A stretch of 64,000 nucleotides of DNA from assembly GCF_003003255.1 (NCBI RefSeq), contig NZ_PVTD01000001.1, positions 806,001 to 870,000 on the forward strand, read 5' to 3'. This DNA comes from Aliiruegeria haliotis. GTDB lineage: Bacteria; Pseudomonadota; Alphaproteobacteria; Rhodobacterales; Rhodobacteraceae. The position numbers and the translations under genes were made by a program. Shown in pieces: positions 45,338 through 54,413 of this stretch (the stretch's first letter is position 1; each line of letters starts with the position of its first letter). The notes under the pieces were generated by a model, which saw nothing but the letters and a program-made list of their open reading frames with translations, was not told where the DNA came from and made no database searches.

Positions 45338-46544
45338 TGCGCTTTGCCCTCCGAGCGATGTTGGCCCGCACGACGAAGTAGTCGATGAGCGGGGCGAAGA
45401 TGTTTGCGAACAGGATGGCGAGCATCATGCCTTCCGGGAAGGCCGGATTCACGACGCGGATCATCACGACCATGAAACCAATCAATGCGCCGTACCAGTA
45501 GCGGCCCATGTTGGTGTGGGAGGCCGTCACCGGCTCCGTCACCATGAAGACCAGCCCGAAGGCGTAGCCGCCCAGAACGATGTGCCACCAGAACGGCATG
45601 GCGAACATCGGGTTGGTATCCGACCCGATCAGGTTCAGCAGTGTCGAGAAGGCGATGGTCCCCGCGAGGCAGCCGACGATCAGGCGCCAGTTGGCGATCT
45701 TCGTGACCAGCAGGAAGACCATGCCGATCAGGCACATCGCCACCGAGGTTTCCCCGAGAGAGCCCTGGATCGTACCCCAGAAGGCCGACATGAAGGTGAT
45801 GCCCTCTCCGGCCAGCGCCTCGACGCCGTTGGCCGCGGTGATACCGAGCGCGGTGGCGCCGGAGAAGCCGTCAACCGGGGTCCAGACCGAATCTCCCGAC
45901 ATCTGCGCCGGGTAGGCGAAATACAGGAAGGCACGGGCGACAAGCGCGGGGTTGAGGAAGTTTTTCCCCGTGCCGCCAAAGACTTCCTTGCCGATGATCA
46001 CACCGAAGGTGATGCCAAGCGCGACCTGCCACAGCGGCGTGGAGGCCGGCAGGATCAGCACATAGAGGATGGAGGTGACAAAGAAACCCTCGTTGACCTC
46101 ATGCCCGCGGACGATCGCAAAGAGGATCTCCCAGAACAGGCCGACGATCATCGTGACCGCGTAGATCGGCAGGAAATACAGGAACCCGTGGAACAGGCAG
46201 GCGATGAGGCTATCGGGGTTGAGCCCGAAGCCGCCCAGCATCTGCATCAGGCCGATGCGCCAGCCGACCAGCGCGTCGTCGCCGATGGCGGCAATCGCCT
46301 CGTTGGCCAGGTGGCCGGCGTTCCACATCCCGAAGAATGCACAGGGCAGCGCCGCGATCAGCACATAGATCATGATCCGCTGCATGTTCGTATAAGTACG
46401 GGCATGCGGGGCAACCGAGGTTACGGTCCGGTGCGAGAAGAACAGGGCCGCGATCGACTCATAGAGCGGATACCATTTCTGGTAGCGGCCGCCTTTCACG
46501 AAGTTCGGTTCGATCTTGTCGAAGAAATTCTGGATGAACTTCAT
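45330..46544 (-). CDS. nqrB: Na+-NQR subunit B
   Basis: The large membrane subunit (404 aa, about ten helices) that carries riboflavin and covalent FMN and forms part of the sodium path and quinone site. The FMN motif is VDGFSGATALG with acceptor Thr231. It lies 3 bp after nqrA. Confidence 0.96.
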   Translation of the reverse strand: MKFIQNFFDKIEPNFVKGGRYQKWYPLYESIAALFFSHRTVTSVAPHARTYTNMQRIMIYVLIAALPCAFFGMWNAGHLANEAIAAIGDDALVGWRIGLMQMLGGFGLNPDSLIACLFHGFLYFLPIYAVTMIVGLFWEILFAIVRGHEVNEGFFVTSILYVLILPASTPLWQVALGITFGVIIGKEVFGGTGKNFLNPALVARAFLYFAYPAQMSGDSVWTPVDGFSGATALGITAANGVEALAGEGITFMSAFWGTIQGSLGETSVAMCLIGMVFLLVTKIANWRLIVGCLAGTIAFSTLLNLIGSDTNPMFAMPFWWHIVLGGYAFGLVFMVTEPVTASHTNMGRYWYGALIGFMVVMIRVVNPAFPEGMMLAILFANIFAPLIDYFVVRANIARRAKRNA

Positions 46545-46547
46545 GGG

Positions 46548-47894
46548 TCAGCCCTCCTTCTCGATCTTGGTCAGGCTGTCGCGCAGCGCCAGGCCGTATT
46601 CGTACTTGGCCGGGCAGGCAAAGGTGCAGAGTGCAAGGTCTTCTTCGTCGAGTTCCAGCGCGCCCAGTTGCTGGGCCGCGTCGGTATCCATGACCAGCAG
46701 CGCCCGCAGGATCTGTGTCGGCAGGAAGTCCTGTGGCATCAACTCCTCGAACGTGCCGATCGGCACCATCGCGCGCCGTCCGCCATGCAGGTTGGAGCCC
46801 ATGGAGAACTTCTTGGCTCGGTCGAACGCCGAGGCAAGCACCGGCAACACGGCGAACTGGTCGCTGCGGGGGGCAATCCAGGCGAGGAAACTCTGCTTGC
46901 GATCCTCGGTGATCAACGTCACGGAGCGGGCATACCGACCGAGGTAGTCGAAGGAATCCTCGGCGATGCGGCCGGTCAGGATCGATCCGGAAATCGGGCG
47001 CAAGGGCTCGTCGCCGGTGATCTCACCGGTGGTGAGATCGGTGATGCTCGCGCCAAGGTTGGTCCGAATCAATCGCGGGTTCGCCGCGCGCGGACCACAG
47101 AGCGACACCACCACGGAGGTATCGAGGAAGCCGGTCCGGGCCAGTGCGCCAATCGCGATCACGTCCTGGTAGGAAATCGTCCAGACGACCTTCTGTGCTG
47201 TGGGCGGCTCAAGGTAGTGCATATGCGTGCCGGGCAGGCCGGCTGGGTGGGGGCCGGAAAAGCTCGCCACCTCGACACCCTCGACATCGCCGCCGGGAAC
47301 ATCCGCGCCCGTGGCCTTGCACAGGTAGGTCTTGCCCTCGGATAGCCGTGCAACCACGGCAACGCCAGCGGCAAAATCCTCGGACCGCTCGGCGATGATC
47401 ACCGTTGGATCTGCCGCCAGCGGCTCGGTGTCCATGGCCTGGATGTAGATCGCCGCCGGGCGGCTGCTCCCGGCCGGAATCTTTGAGTAGGGACGTGTGC
47501 GGAATGCCGTCCAGAGACCTGAATTCAGAAGTTTTTCTACGATTTCGTCCGTGGCGGTGCCGGTGTCGATCCGGCCGAACTCGACGCCTGCGTCGAAGGC
47601 ATTGTCGACGTCGATCACGACGCTTTCCAGCACCCGGCGCGCGCCACGGTTGATCGCGCGGACCCGGCCGGTGGCGGGCGCAACGAACATCACCTCAGGC
47701 GAGTCCTTGTGGCAGAAGAGCGGTGTCCCACGCTGGACCTCGTCCCCTTCGCCAATCAGCATCTTCGGTTTGAGGCCGACATAATCGTCCCCGACGACAG
47801 CCACGGAACGGACCTCGGGTCCGTCGTGGATCTGCTGTTCCGGATCGCCGATGATCGGCAGGTCCAGACCCTTTTTGAAAGCAAACTCGGGCAT
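46548..47894 (-). CDS. nqrA: Na+-NQR subunit A
   Basis: A 448-aa cytoplasmic subunit of the sodium-pumping NADH:quinone reductase. It begins FAFKKGLDLPIIGDPEQQI and contains CKATGADVPGGD and GPHPAGLPGTHMHYLEPPTA. It is the first gene of nqrABCDEF and is divergent from apbE, so both arms of NQR synthesis may share the control region at 47895-48152. Confidence 0.95.
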   Translation of the reverse strand: MPEFAFKKGLDLPIIGDPEQQIHDGPEVRSVAVVGDDYVGLKPKMLIGEGDEVQRGTPLFCHKDSPEVMFVAPATGRVRAINRGARRVLESVVIDVDNAFDAGVEFGRIDTGTATDEIVEKLLNSGLWTAFRTRPYSKIPAGSSRPAAIYIQAMDTEPLAADPTVIIAERSEDFAAGVAVVARLSEGKTYLCKATGADVPGGDVEGVEVASFSGPHPAGLPGTHMHYLEPPTAQKVVWTISYQDVIAIGALARTGFLDTSVVVSLCGPRAANPRLIRTNLGASITDLTTGEITGDEPLRPISGSILTGRIAEDSFDYLGRYARSVTLITEDRKQSFLAWIAPRSDQFAVLPVLASAFDRAKKFSMGSNLHGGRRAMVPIGTFEELMPQDFLPTQILRALLVMDTDAAQQLGALELDEEDLALCTFACPAKYEYGLALRDSLTKIEKEG

Positions 47895-48152
47895 GTACTT
47901 CGCTGGAGTATCCGTCTCGTTTGTCTGTTCGTTCCCGTCCTGCGCCGACCATCTCCCGAAAGGCTCCGAAAGTCACGGTATCCATTGGCATGCAGGCATT
48001 TTTACACCTCATATTGAGTGTCTCGCCGCAGCGCAACAAAACTCGGCGCGCTGATTGTCTCAGGGGCGCTACGGAAGCTCTGGCGAGTTGACAGGCCATG
48101 GCCAATCTGAGATCCCGCAGGGGATCCTTCAGGCAATTCCGGACCCGCACCC
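47895..48152. promoter_or_regulatory. divergent control region between nqrA and apbE
   Basis: 258 bases without a gene. An AT-rich piece near 47998-48020 (atttttacacctcatattga) could contain the nqr promoter. I could not place -35 and -10 elements with confidence. Confidence 0.4.
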
Positions 48153-49190
48153 ATGCGCCTTTCTGTCCTTGTTTCCCTCGCCCTCGTGGTGCCCATGACC
48201 TCGGGCTGTTTCTTTGGCGAAGACGAACCGATCGTGCTGCGCCTGTCCGGGGAGACTATGGGCACGACCTACAATGTCGTGGCCGTGGACGTGCCCGAAG
48301 AGGTGACGGAGACCGAGCTGTCGGTGGCCGTGGAGGAGACGCTGGCACGGGTCAACAGCTCGATGTCGAACTGGGACAAGGACTCGGAGGTGTCGCGTTT
48401 CAACCGCGATTCCGGCACCGAACCCTTCGAGGTTTCGGCTGAGTTCGCCCATGTGATGGCCGCTGCAAACGAGGTTCACGCGCTGTCGGAGGGCAAGTTC
48501 GACGTCACCCTGTTCCCGTTGATCGAGCTTTGGGGCTTCGGGGCTAAGAAGCCGGGGGAACCCATCCCCTCCGATGCGGAGATTGAAGCCGCACTTGAAA
48601 ATGTCGGTCAGGCGGACCTTGTCACGCTCGATGGTCAGATGTTGCAAAAGGCCGCGGAGCCCGTCTCCGTCAACCTGTCCGCCATCGCGAAAGGATATGG
48701 CAACGACGCCGTGGCCGAGACCCTGCGCGGCTTCGGTATCGAGCGCTACCTGGTAGAGATCGGTGGCGACCTCGTGGCCACTGGCCAGAACGACAAGGGC
48801 GAGCCCTGGAAGATCGGGATCGAAACCCCGGACGCGGGCTCGACGGCCGTCGAAATGATCCTGCCGGTCAGCGATCTTGGCATGGCGACATCAGGCGACT
48901 ACCGGAACTTCTTCGAGGAAGACGGCGTGCGCTACTCGCACCTGATCGACCCCACGACAGGCCGGCCGATCACCCACCGTGCGACCTCCGTCACGGTGCT
49001 CGCAGAGAACGGCATGATGGCCGACGCGCTGGCCACGGCGATGATGGTGCTGGGGGAGGTCGACGGTATGCGGGTGGCCGAAGCCAACGATCTCGCGGTG
49101 TTTTTCATCTCCCGCGCCGAGGCGGGCGCGGATGAAGACTACGTGAAGACCTCCAGCCCGGCATTTGAAAAGCTGCGCGAGAAGGACTAG
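48153..49190 (+). CDS. apbE: FAD:protein FMN transferase ApbE
   Basis: A periplasmic flavin transferase that attaches FMN to the threonines of NqrB and NqrC. It has a lipoprotein signal with Cys19 (VVPMTSGCFFGED). Active-site segments are MGTTYNVVAVDV, NLSAIAKGYGNDAVAETL, LVEIGGDLVATG and HLIDPTTGRPITH. The length (345 aa) is normal. It is followed by nqrM and stands back-to-back with the nqr operon, which fits its role exactly. Confidence 0.95.
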   Translation: MRLSVLVSLALVVPMTSGCFFGEDEPIVLRLSGETMGTTYNVVAVDVPEEVTETELSVAVEETLARVNSSMSNWDKDSEVSRFNRDSGTEPFEVSAEFAHVMAAANEVHALSEGKFDVTLFPLIELWGFGAKKPGEPIPSDAEIEAALENVGQADLVTLDGQMLQKAAEPVSVNLSAIAKGYGNDAVAETLRGFGIERYLVEIGGDLVATGQNDKGEPWKIGIETPDAGSTAVEMILPVSDLGMATSGDYRNFFEEDGVRYSHLIDPTTGRPITHRATSVTVLAENGMMADALATAMMVLGEVDGMRVAEANDLAVFFISRAEAGADEDYVKTSSPAFEKLREKD

Positions 49191-49220
49191 GTTCGCGGGA
49201 GCGATCGGAAAGGCTGAACC

Positions 49221-49451
49221 ATGGCGACATTCTTCCTCGTTTTCCTCTTCATGGGCCTGATCGTTGCAGGCATGTCCATCGGCGTGATGCTGGTGGGACA
49301 GAAGATGCGGATCAAGGGAAGCTGCGGCGGGCTGAACGCAATTGCCGGGGCCGACAAATGCGTGGTCTGCAAGAAGGATGTCGATCCTGACAGCCCGTTG
49401 CGCGACCAGTTGACCTGCAAACGCGCCTGCGAAACCGTCAGGGAGTTCTGA
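49221..49451 (+). CDS. nqrM: Na+-NQR maturation protein NqrM
   Basis: A 76-aa protein with one N-terminal helix and a cysteine-rich tail (C35, C47, C50, C66, C70). NqrM is needed for NQR assembly, probably by delivering iron to the NqrD/NqrE centre. It lies 30 bp after apbE, so the pair forms a maturation operon. Confidence 0.92.
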   Translation: MATFFLVFLFMGLIVAGMSIGVMLVGQKMRIKGSCGGLNAIAGADKCVVCKKDVDPDSPLRDQLTCKRACETVREF

Positions 49452-49541
49452 CCAAGGGCTGTTCCGTCCCTGCGCCTTTTGGAGCCGACAGTCGAACATG
49501 TGCGTCTTCCGACCGCGTTTTCGGGAGGCGGTCCCCGGTGA

Positions 49542-49718
49542 CTAGACGTTGAATGGGACGAAGGCGAGCGTCAGCAGGCTCGCCGCGGCCGGCACACCAT
49601 AGAGCCAGGCCCTCAGGACCCATCCGTCTTCCTGCGCCTTCCAGTTGACCCGAAAATTGCGGCCGCACAGTACCATGACCACAACGAGGATCGTCGCGAC
49701 GAGCGGTGTCAGGGTCAT
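49542..49718 (-). CDS. 58-residue membrane protein of unknown function
   Basis: A short frame from ATG 49718 (MTLTPLVATILVVVMVLCGR) to TAG at 49544-49542, preceded by a GGAGA ribosome-binding site at about 6 bases. There are two hydrophobic helices (residues 3-18 and 39-56) separated by a polar, basic loop (NFRVNWKAQEDGWVLRAW). It lies 51 bp after the AbrB-type gene on the same strand and could be co-transcribed with it. Function unknown. Confidence 0.6.
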   Translation of the reverse strand: MTLTPLVATILVVVMVLCGRNFRVNWKAQEDGWVLRAWLYGVPAAASLLTLAFVPFNV

Positions 49719-49769
49719 GTCATTCTCCGGATTGGTTCGGGTCCGGGTAACGCGGCGCAGGCACGCGGG

Positions 49770-50810
49770 TCAATCGGTCTTTCCAAGCGTATGGCGTGCC
49801 AGGAGCGGGATCATGACCGTCAGCAGCGCAAGCCGGGCAACGTGATGGGCGGCGACGAAGGTCGGATCAAGCCCGGCCTGGATCGCAATGGCCGCCATGG
49901 CCTCGACCCCGCCCGGTGCGAAGGCAACGATCAGCATGTCGATGGGCAGGCCAAGGGTCGCCATCACCACCGTCGCGCCGAGCAGCGCAAAGGCCAGCGC
50001 GATGCCGGTGATGCAGAGACCGGCCAGGATGCAATTGCGGAACGCCACCATTCCGGCGCCACGGAACCGGGTGCCGATCAGCGCCCCCATCACCAGCAGC
50101 GCGGCGACGGCGAGCGCGTCGGGCATCCGCCCCGGGGTGATCTCTCCCAGGTGACCGGCCGCACTGGCCGCCATCCCGGCGAGCAGGAAGGCGGCGGGCA
50201 GTTTCAGTTTCAGGAACACCAATCCGAGCGCGAATGCGGCGACATAGAGCAGACCCAGAGAGAGAGGGGTGACCACGCTGCGCGGCAACACCGTTGCGCC
50301 GGTGGGCTCGAAAAGCAGCGTCACGACAAGTGGCACAACGAGGGTCAGGAACAGGACCCGTGTGCTTTGGACAAGGCTGATGGTGACGATATCCGCCTTC
50401 ATATCCGCCGTCAGGCCCAGAACATAGCCGAGGTGACCCGGGGTCGAGGCGAGCGTGGCGGTCGTGCGGTCATAGCCGAAACCACGCTCCAGCACGGCCC
50501 GGCTGGCAAAAAGGGAGCAGAACAGGGTCACCGCCAGCACGGCAAAACTGAGCGGCCATGTGGCCGCCGCCCTGAGCACGTCCGGAGTGACCGAGGACCC
50601 GATATTGAGGCCGAGCGTGACAAAGCAGAGATCGCGCAGCCACGTCGGGATACGCATCGGCAGCCCGGCAAGCACCGCGAGTGTCACCGCCGTCGCCGAC
50701 CCCGTCAGGGCAGGGGCGGGCATGCCGACAACGGCAAAGAGACCCGCGCCGAGACCGGAGAGTGCCAACGTGACGCCGAGGTCGCGCAGCGCACCCCGGT
50801 CAGTCGCCAT
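49770..50810 (-). CDS. AbrB-type integral membrane protein
   Basis: A 346-aa polytopic protein made of two similar halves, matching the 'AbrB duplication' membrane family (often mislabelled ammonia monooxygenase). Repeated blocks are visible: LTGSATAVTLAVLAGLPMRI with STPGHLGYVL in the first half and LLAGMAASAAGHL with FAPGGVEAMAAIA in the second. It may be a transporter or regulator of membrane traffic. ATG 50810 overlaps the 3' end of the lyase gene by 11 bp, so it is part of that operon. Confidence 0.78.
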   Translation of the reverse strand: MATDRGALRDLGVTLALSGLGAGLFAVVGMPAPALTGSATAVTLAVLAGLPMRIPTWLRDLCFVTLGLNIGSSVTPDVLRAAATWPLSFAVLAVTLFCSLFASRAVLERGFGYDRTTATLASTPGHLGYVLGLTADMKADIVTISLVQSTRVLFLTLVVPLVVTLLFEPTGATVLPRSVVTPLSLGLLYVAAFALGLVFLKLKLPAAFLLAGMAASAAGHLGEITPGRMPDALAVAALLVMGALIGTRFRGAGMVAFRNCILAGLCITGIALAFALLGATVVMATLGLPIDMLIVAFAPGGVEAMAAIAIQAGLDPTFVAAHHVARLALLTVMIPLLARHTLGKTD

Positions 50811-51591
50811 CGTATGTCCAGCGGTAGGCCGGCGGTGTCGGACCCTTGTTGCGGCCCCCCTGCTGCATCTGTTCCCACGCATGGGCGAGGATTCCGACGG
50901 ACCGCGACAGGCAGAAGATCCCCCGCGCCAGCGGTGCGGCGAACCCAAGTTCAGCGAAGATGACGGCGGTGGCGCCGTCGATGTTCATCGGAACGGGCGT
51001 GCCCTTGCGGTCGGCTAGTTCGGCCTCGATGGCGGTGGCGATCGCGGCGTGGCACCCGTCGCATGCGCCCTGCTGGCGAGCCTCCTCGACAAGGGCCAGC
51101 AAGCGGGGCGCCCGCGGGTCGACCGGCTTGTGGAACCGATGCCCGAAGCCGGGGATGATCTTGCCGCGCGCCGCGATCCATGCGTCGAGCGCCGCGCTCA
51201 CCGGGCCGTCGTAGCTTTCTACATGGGCATAAAGTTCCACCGCCTGTTCCCCGGCGCCGCCGTGAACGTCACCCAGCGTGTTGACCGCGCTGGCCATGGC
51301 ATTGTTGAGCGGCAGTCCGCAGGTCACGGCCATGCGCGCCGTGGCGATGGAGGGCGCCTGCGGCCCGTGATCCACGGCAGCCACGAGGGCGGCTTCCAGC
51401 AGGCGGGTTTGCCCGGGCGTAGGGATGTCGGTGCGGGTCATGCGCCAGATCATCTCCGGAAAGGAGACCTTTCCGATCAGGTCCTGGATCTCGGTGCCGC
51501 GAAAGGCGATGCGTCCCGGCTCCATGTCGATGATCGAGGTGCGCCACCAATCGGCGACGTCATTGCGCCCGGAGGCAGTGTCGGAGCTCAT
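50800..51591 (-). CDS. citryl-CoA lyase (citrate-synthase-like)
   Basis: A short member (263 aa) of the citrate synthase superfamily, lacking much of the N-terminal large domain (full enzymes are about 430 aa). All three catalytic residues appear: His in DVHGGAGEQA, His in PGFGHRFHK, and Asp in MNIDGATAVIFAELGF. Such proteins cleave citryl-CoA to acetyl-CoA and oxaloacetate. The start overlaps the CoA-transferase stop (ATGA), so CoA activation and cleavage are probably consecutive steps. Cleavage of a related hydroxyacyl-CoA is possible. Confidence 0.8.
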   Translation of the reverse strand: MSSDTASGRNDVADWWRTSIIDMEPGRIAFRGTEIQDLIGKVSFPEMIWRMTRTDIPTPGQTRLLEAALVAAVDHGPQAPSIATARMAVTCGLPLNNAMASAVNTLGDVHGGAGEQAVELYAHVESYDGPVSAALDAWIAARGKIIPGFGHRFHKPVDPRAPRLLALVEEARQQGACDGCHAAIATAIEAELADRKGTPVPMNIDGATAVIFAELGFAAPLARGIFCLSRSVGILAHAWEQMQQGGRNKGPTPPAYRWTYDGD

Positions 51592-52778
51592 ATCACGCCC
51601 TTTTCTGAAAGCTCGGCGATTTCGCGGGGGGAGAGGCCGAGCGCGCCGTAGATGGCGGCGTTGTCCTGGCCCAGTTCAGGCGGCGGCGCCAGCGCCTTGG
51701 GGCGAATGCCGTCGATCAGCGCCGGGGCTGCTGTGACCTCGATCGCGCCCGTTTCTGGGCTGTCATATCGGGCCAGGAGGTCGCGCCCCGCGATCTGTTC
51801 GGAGGCCAGCACCTCCGGCACCGTATGCACCGGGCCGGCGGGGACGCCAAGCGCGGACAGGTCCGCCACCCAATCGGCGGCCGGACGGGTGATCAGGACG
51901 CGCTCCAGTTCGTCGCGCAAGGCATGGCGATTGCGTTTGCGGTCCTCCCGGGTGCGATAGTCGGGGTGATGCAGCAGGTCCTCCCGTCCGAGATGCCGGG
52001 CCAGGCTCTGCCATTGCTCGTCCCGGTTTGCGGCGATGTTGATCGGCGCATCCCGGGTGCGAAAGGTCCCGGAGGGGGCTGAGGTCGTGTTCTCGTTCCC
52101 GTTCGCCGCCGGTTCAACCCCGCCAATGAGGTGGTTGGATACCACCCATCCCATCGTCGAGATGACGGAATCGGTCATGGAAATATCGAGGAAGGCCCCG
52201 CGCGGACGGGCGTTCAGCGCGGCCGCGATGGTGAAGGCGGCGGACATGCCGCCGATCGTGTCGGCCAGCGGATAGCCCACGCGGAGCGGTGCGCTGTCGG
52301 CGTCCCCGGTGATGGACATCACACCGGAAATGCCCTGCACGATCTGATCATAGGCCGGGTTGTCCTTCCACGGGCCGGCCTGTCCGAACCCGGTGATCGC
52401 GCAGTAGATCAGGTCGGGGGCCTCGGCAGAGAGGGGGCCATAGCCCAGCCCGAGGCGATCCATCACACCGGGACGGTAGTTTTCCACCAACACGTCGGCC
52501 TCCCGGACAAGCCGCTTGAGCAGGTCCTTCCCGGCCTCTGCCTTGAGGTTGAGCGTGACCGATTTCTTGCCGGCATTCTGGGCGAGGAAGGAAATGCCCA
52601 TGTTGGCCGCATTGCGTGCCGGATCGGCACCCAGTTGCCGGGCGAGATCGCCGGTGCCGGGGCGCTCGACCTTGATCACCTCGGCGCCAAGAAGCGCAAG
52701 TTGGTAGCAGGCATAGGGACCGGCCAGGACATTGGTCAGGTCGAGCACGCGGATACCGGAGAGGGGGGCGGGCGTCAT
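51588..52778 (-). CDS. class III CoA-transferase (CaiB/BaiF family)
   Basis: A 396-aa enzyme that moves CoA between carboxylic acids. Signatures: IRVLDLTNVLAGPYACYQLA, NLKAEAGKDLLKRLVREADV, VLVENYRPGVMDRLGLGY, and the probable catalytic Asp173 in GYPLADTIGGMSAA. The gene sits directly before the citryl-CoA-lyase-like gene and after tctA, suggesting it activates the acid brought in by the TTT system, for example citrate using succinyl-CoA. Confidence 0.87.
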   Translation of the reverse strand: MTPAPLSGIRVLDLTNVLAGPYACYQLALLGAEVIKVERPGTGDLARQLGADPARNAANMGISFLAQNAGKKSVTLNLKAEAGKDLLKRLVREADVLVENYRPGVMDRLGLGYGPLSAEAPDLIYCAITGFGQAGPWKDNPAYDQIVQGISGVMSITGDADSAPLRVGYPLADTIGGMSAAFTIAAALNARPRGAFLDISMTDSVISTMGWVVSNHLIGGVEPAANGNENTTSAPSGTFRTRDAPINIAANRDEQWQSLARHLGREDLLHHPDYRTREDRKRNRHALRDELERVLITRPAADWVADLSALGVPAGPVHTVPEVLASEQIAGRDLLARYDSPETGAIEVTAAPALIDGIRPKALAPPPELGQDNAAIYGALGLSPREIAELSEKGVI

Positions 52779-52891
52779 GGATCACTCGGGTGGTTGGCCG
52801 GGCAGGGGACTGCCTCGCGCTGCTTGGCGCCCGTGGTCTGGGTGCGGGCGGTGGATGGCGAGGCGGAAGTTTCCCGCCTGCACCGGAGATG

Positions 52892-54403
52892 TCAATCGCC
52901 GTCGGCAACGCCTTGCTGTCGGGCGCGGGCCCGGCGGGCCCGGTAGCTCGGCAGCACCACCAGAAGGGCGGCGATCACCAGCAGACCCAGTGTCATCGGG
53001 CGTTCCCAAATGAAACTGACACCGTCGAAGAGCTGCATGGAGCGGGCGAAATTGTCCTCAAGCATGGACCCCAGGATGAACCCGATCAGCAGCGGGGCGA
53101 GCGGGTAATCCGCAAAGCGCAGCACCGTGGCGCAGACCCCGAACCCCACGAGGATCAGAAGTTCGGTCGCGTTGTTCTGCCCGATATAGGCCCCCATCAA
53201 CGTAAAGAAGAGGATGAAGGGTATCAGGTAGTTGCGCGGCACTTCGAGCACTTTGGCGATGTAGGGGATCAAGGGCAGGTTCAGGATCAGCAGAACAAGG
53301 TTGCCCAGGTACATCGAGATGATCACCGCCCAGAAGATCTGCGGCTCGTCGATCATCAGGCGCGGGCCGGGGGTGACGTTGAGCGCGATCAGCGCCCCCA
53401 GAAGGATCGCAGTCGTGCCGGAGCCCGGAATGCCGAGCGTGAGCAGCGGCACGAAGGAGCCGGTACAGGCCGCGTTGTTTGCGGATTCCGGCGCCGCGAG
53501 CCCCTTGATGGAGCCTTTGCCGAATTCTTCCTGTTCCTCCTTGGTGGCAATATTGCGCTCCACCGCGTAGCCCAGGAAAGAGGCGATGGTGGCGCCGGCG
53601 CCCGGCAGTACTCCGATAAAGAATCCCTGCAATGACTGGCGGCCGATGACGGGTGCGATCTTGCGGCCTTCCTCCCGGGAAATCCGCAACTCGGTGATCT
53701 TGCCGCCGTCGCCATGGGCATCCGCGGGCTTCAGAACGAGGAAGATTGCTTCCGGCAGGGCGAACATCGCCATGGCGAGCGTGATGAAACCGAAGCCCGA
53801 CTGGAGGTCCATGATACCCATGGTGAAACGCGGCATGTTGAAGAGCGCGCCTTCGCCCACGGTGGCCATGATCAGGCCCAGGAGCGTCATCAGAAGTGCC
53901 TTCGCGACCTGCCCGGTTCCGGCGAAGGCCGCGATGGCGGACAGCCCGACGACCATCAGCGCGAAATACTCGGCAGAGTGGAACAGCAGCGCGACAGAGG
54001 AGAGCATGGGCGCGAAGACCATCAACAGCAGCGCGCCGATGGTGCCCCCGGCAAAGGAGGCGATGGCGGCGATGGTGAGGGCCTTGCCGGCCTTCCCGGC
54101 GCGGGCCATCGGATAGCCATCGAAGCTCGACGCGACCGTGCCGGCCACCCCCGGGGCATTGAGCAGGATCGAGGATGTCGAGCCGCCGAAGATCGCGCCG
54201 TAGTAAACCCCGGCAAGCAGGATCAGCGCGGCCGCCGGGTCGCCCATGGAGATGGCGACGGGGATCATGATGGCGATGATCGACATCGGCCCCAGCCCCG
54301 GCAACATGCCGATGAAGGTGCCGATCAGGCATCCGCCAATGACCATCAGGATGTTGGTGATCGAGAGGGCCGTCGACAGGCCGATGAGAATTCCTTCGAG
54401 CAT
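52892..54403 (-). CDS. tctA: tripartite tricarboxylate transporter large permease TctA
   Basis: A 503-aa inner-membrane protein with about 12 helices. Signatures: GTFIGMLPGLGPMSIIAIMI, YYGAIFGGSTSSILLNAPGV, FFIGVLPGAGATIASFLGYA and ESANNAACTGSFVPLLTLGI. ATG 54403 (MLEGILIGLSTAL) follows a gagaga site. The upstream frame is antisense/overlap with tctB and is rejected. It follows tctB by 10 bp. Confidence 0.93.
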   Translation of the reverse strand: MLEGILIGLSTALSITNILMVIGGCLIGTFIGMLPGLGPMSIIAIMIPVAISMGDPAAALILLAGVYYGAIFGGSTSSILLNAPGVAGTVASSFDGYPMARAGKAGKALTIAAIASFAGGTIGALLLMVFAPMLSSVALLFHSAEYFALMVVGLSAIAAFAGTGQVAKALLMTLLGLIMATVGEGALFNMPRFTMGIMDLQSGFGFITLAMAMFALPEAIFLVLKPADAHGDGGKITELRISREEGRKIAPVIGRQSLQGFFIGVLPGAGATIASFLGYAVERNIATKEEQEEFGKGSIKGLAAPESANNAACTGSFVPLLTLGIPGSGTTAILLGALIALNVTPGPRLMIDEPQIFWAVIISMYLGNLVLLILNLPLIPYIAKVLEVPRNYLIPFILFFTLMGAYIGQNNATELLILVGFGVCATVLRFADYPLAPLLIGFILGSMLEDNFARSMQLFDGVSFIWERPMTLGLLVIAALLVVLPSYRARRARARQQGVADGD

Positions 54404-54413
54404 GTCTCTCTCC

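Noticed and set aside
45318-47345. A 675-codon plus-strand open frame antisense to nqrA-B
   Set aside because: Overlaps well-recognised nqrA and nqrB in full and shows only low-complexity charged sequence.
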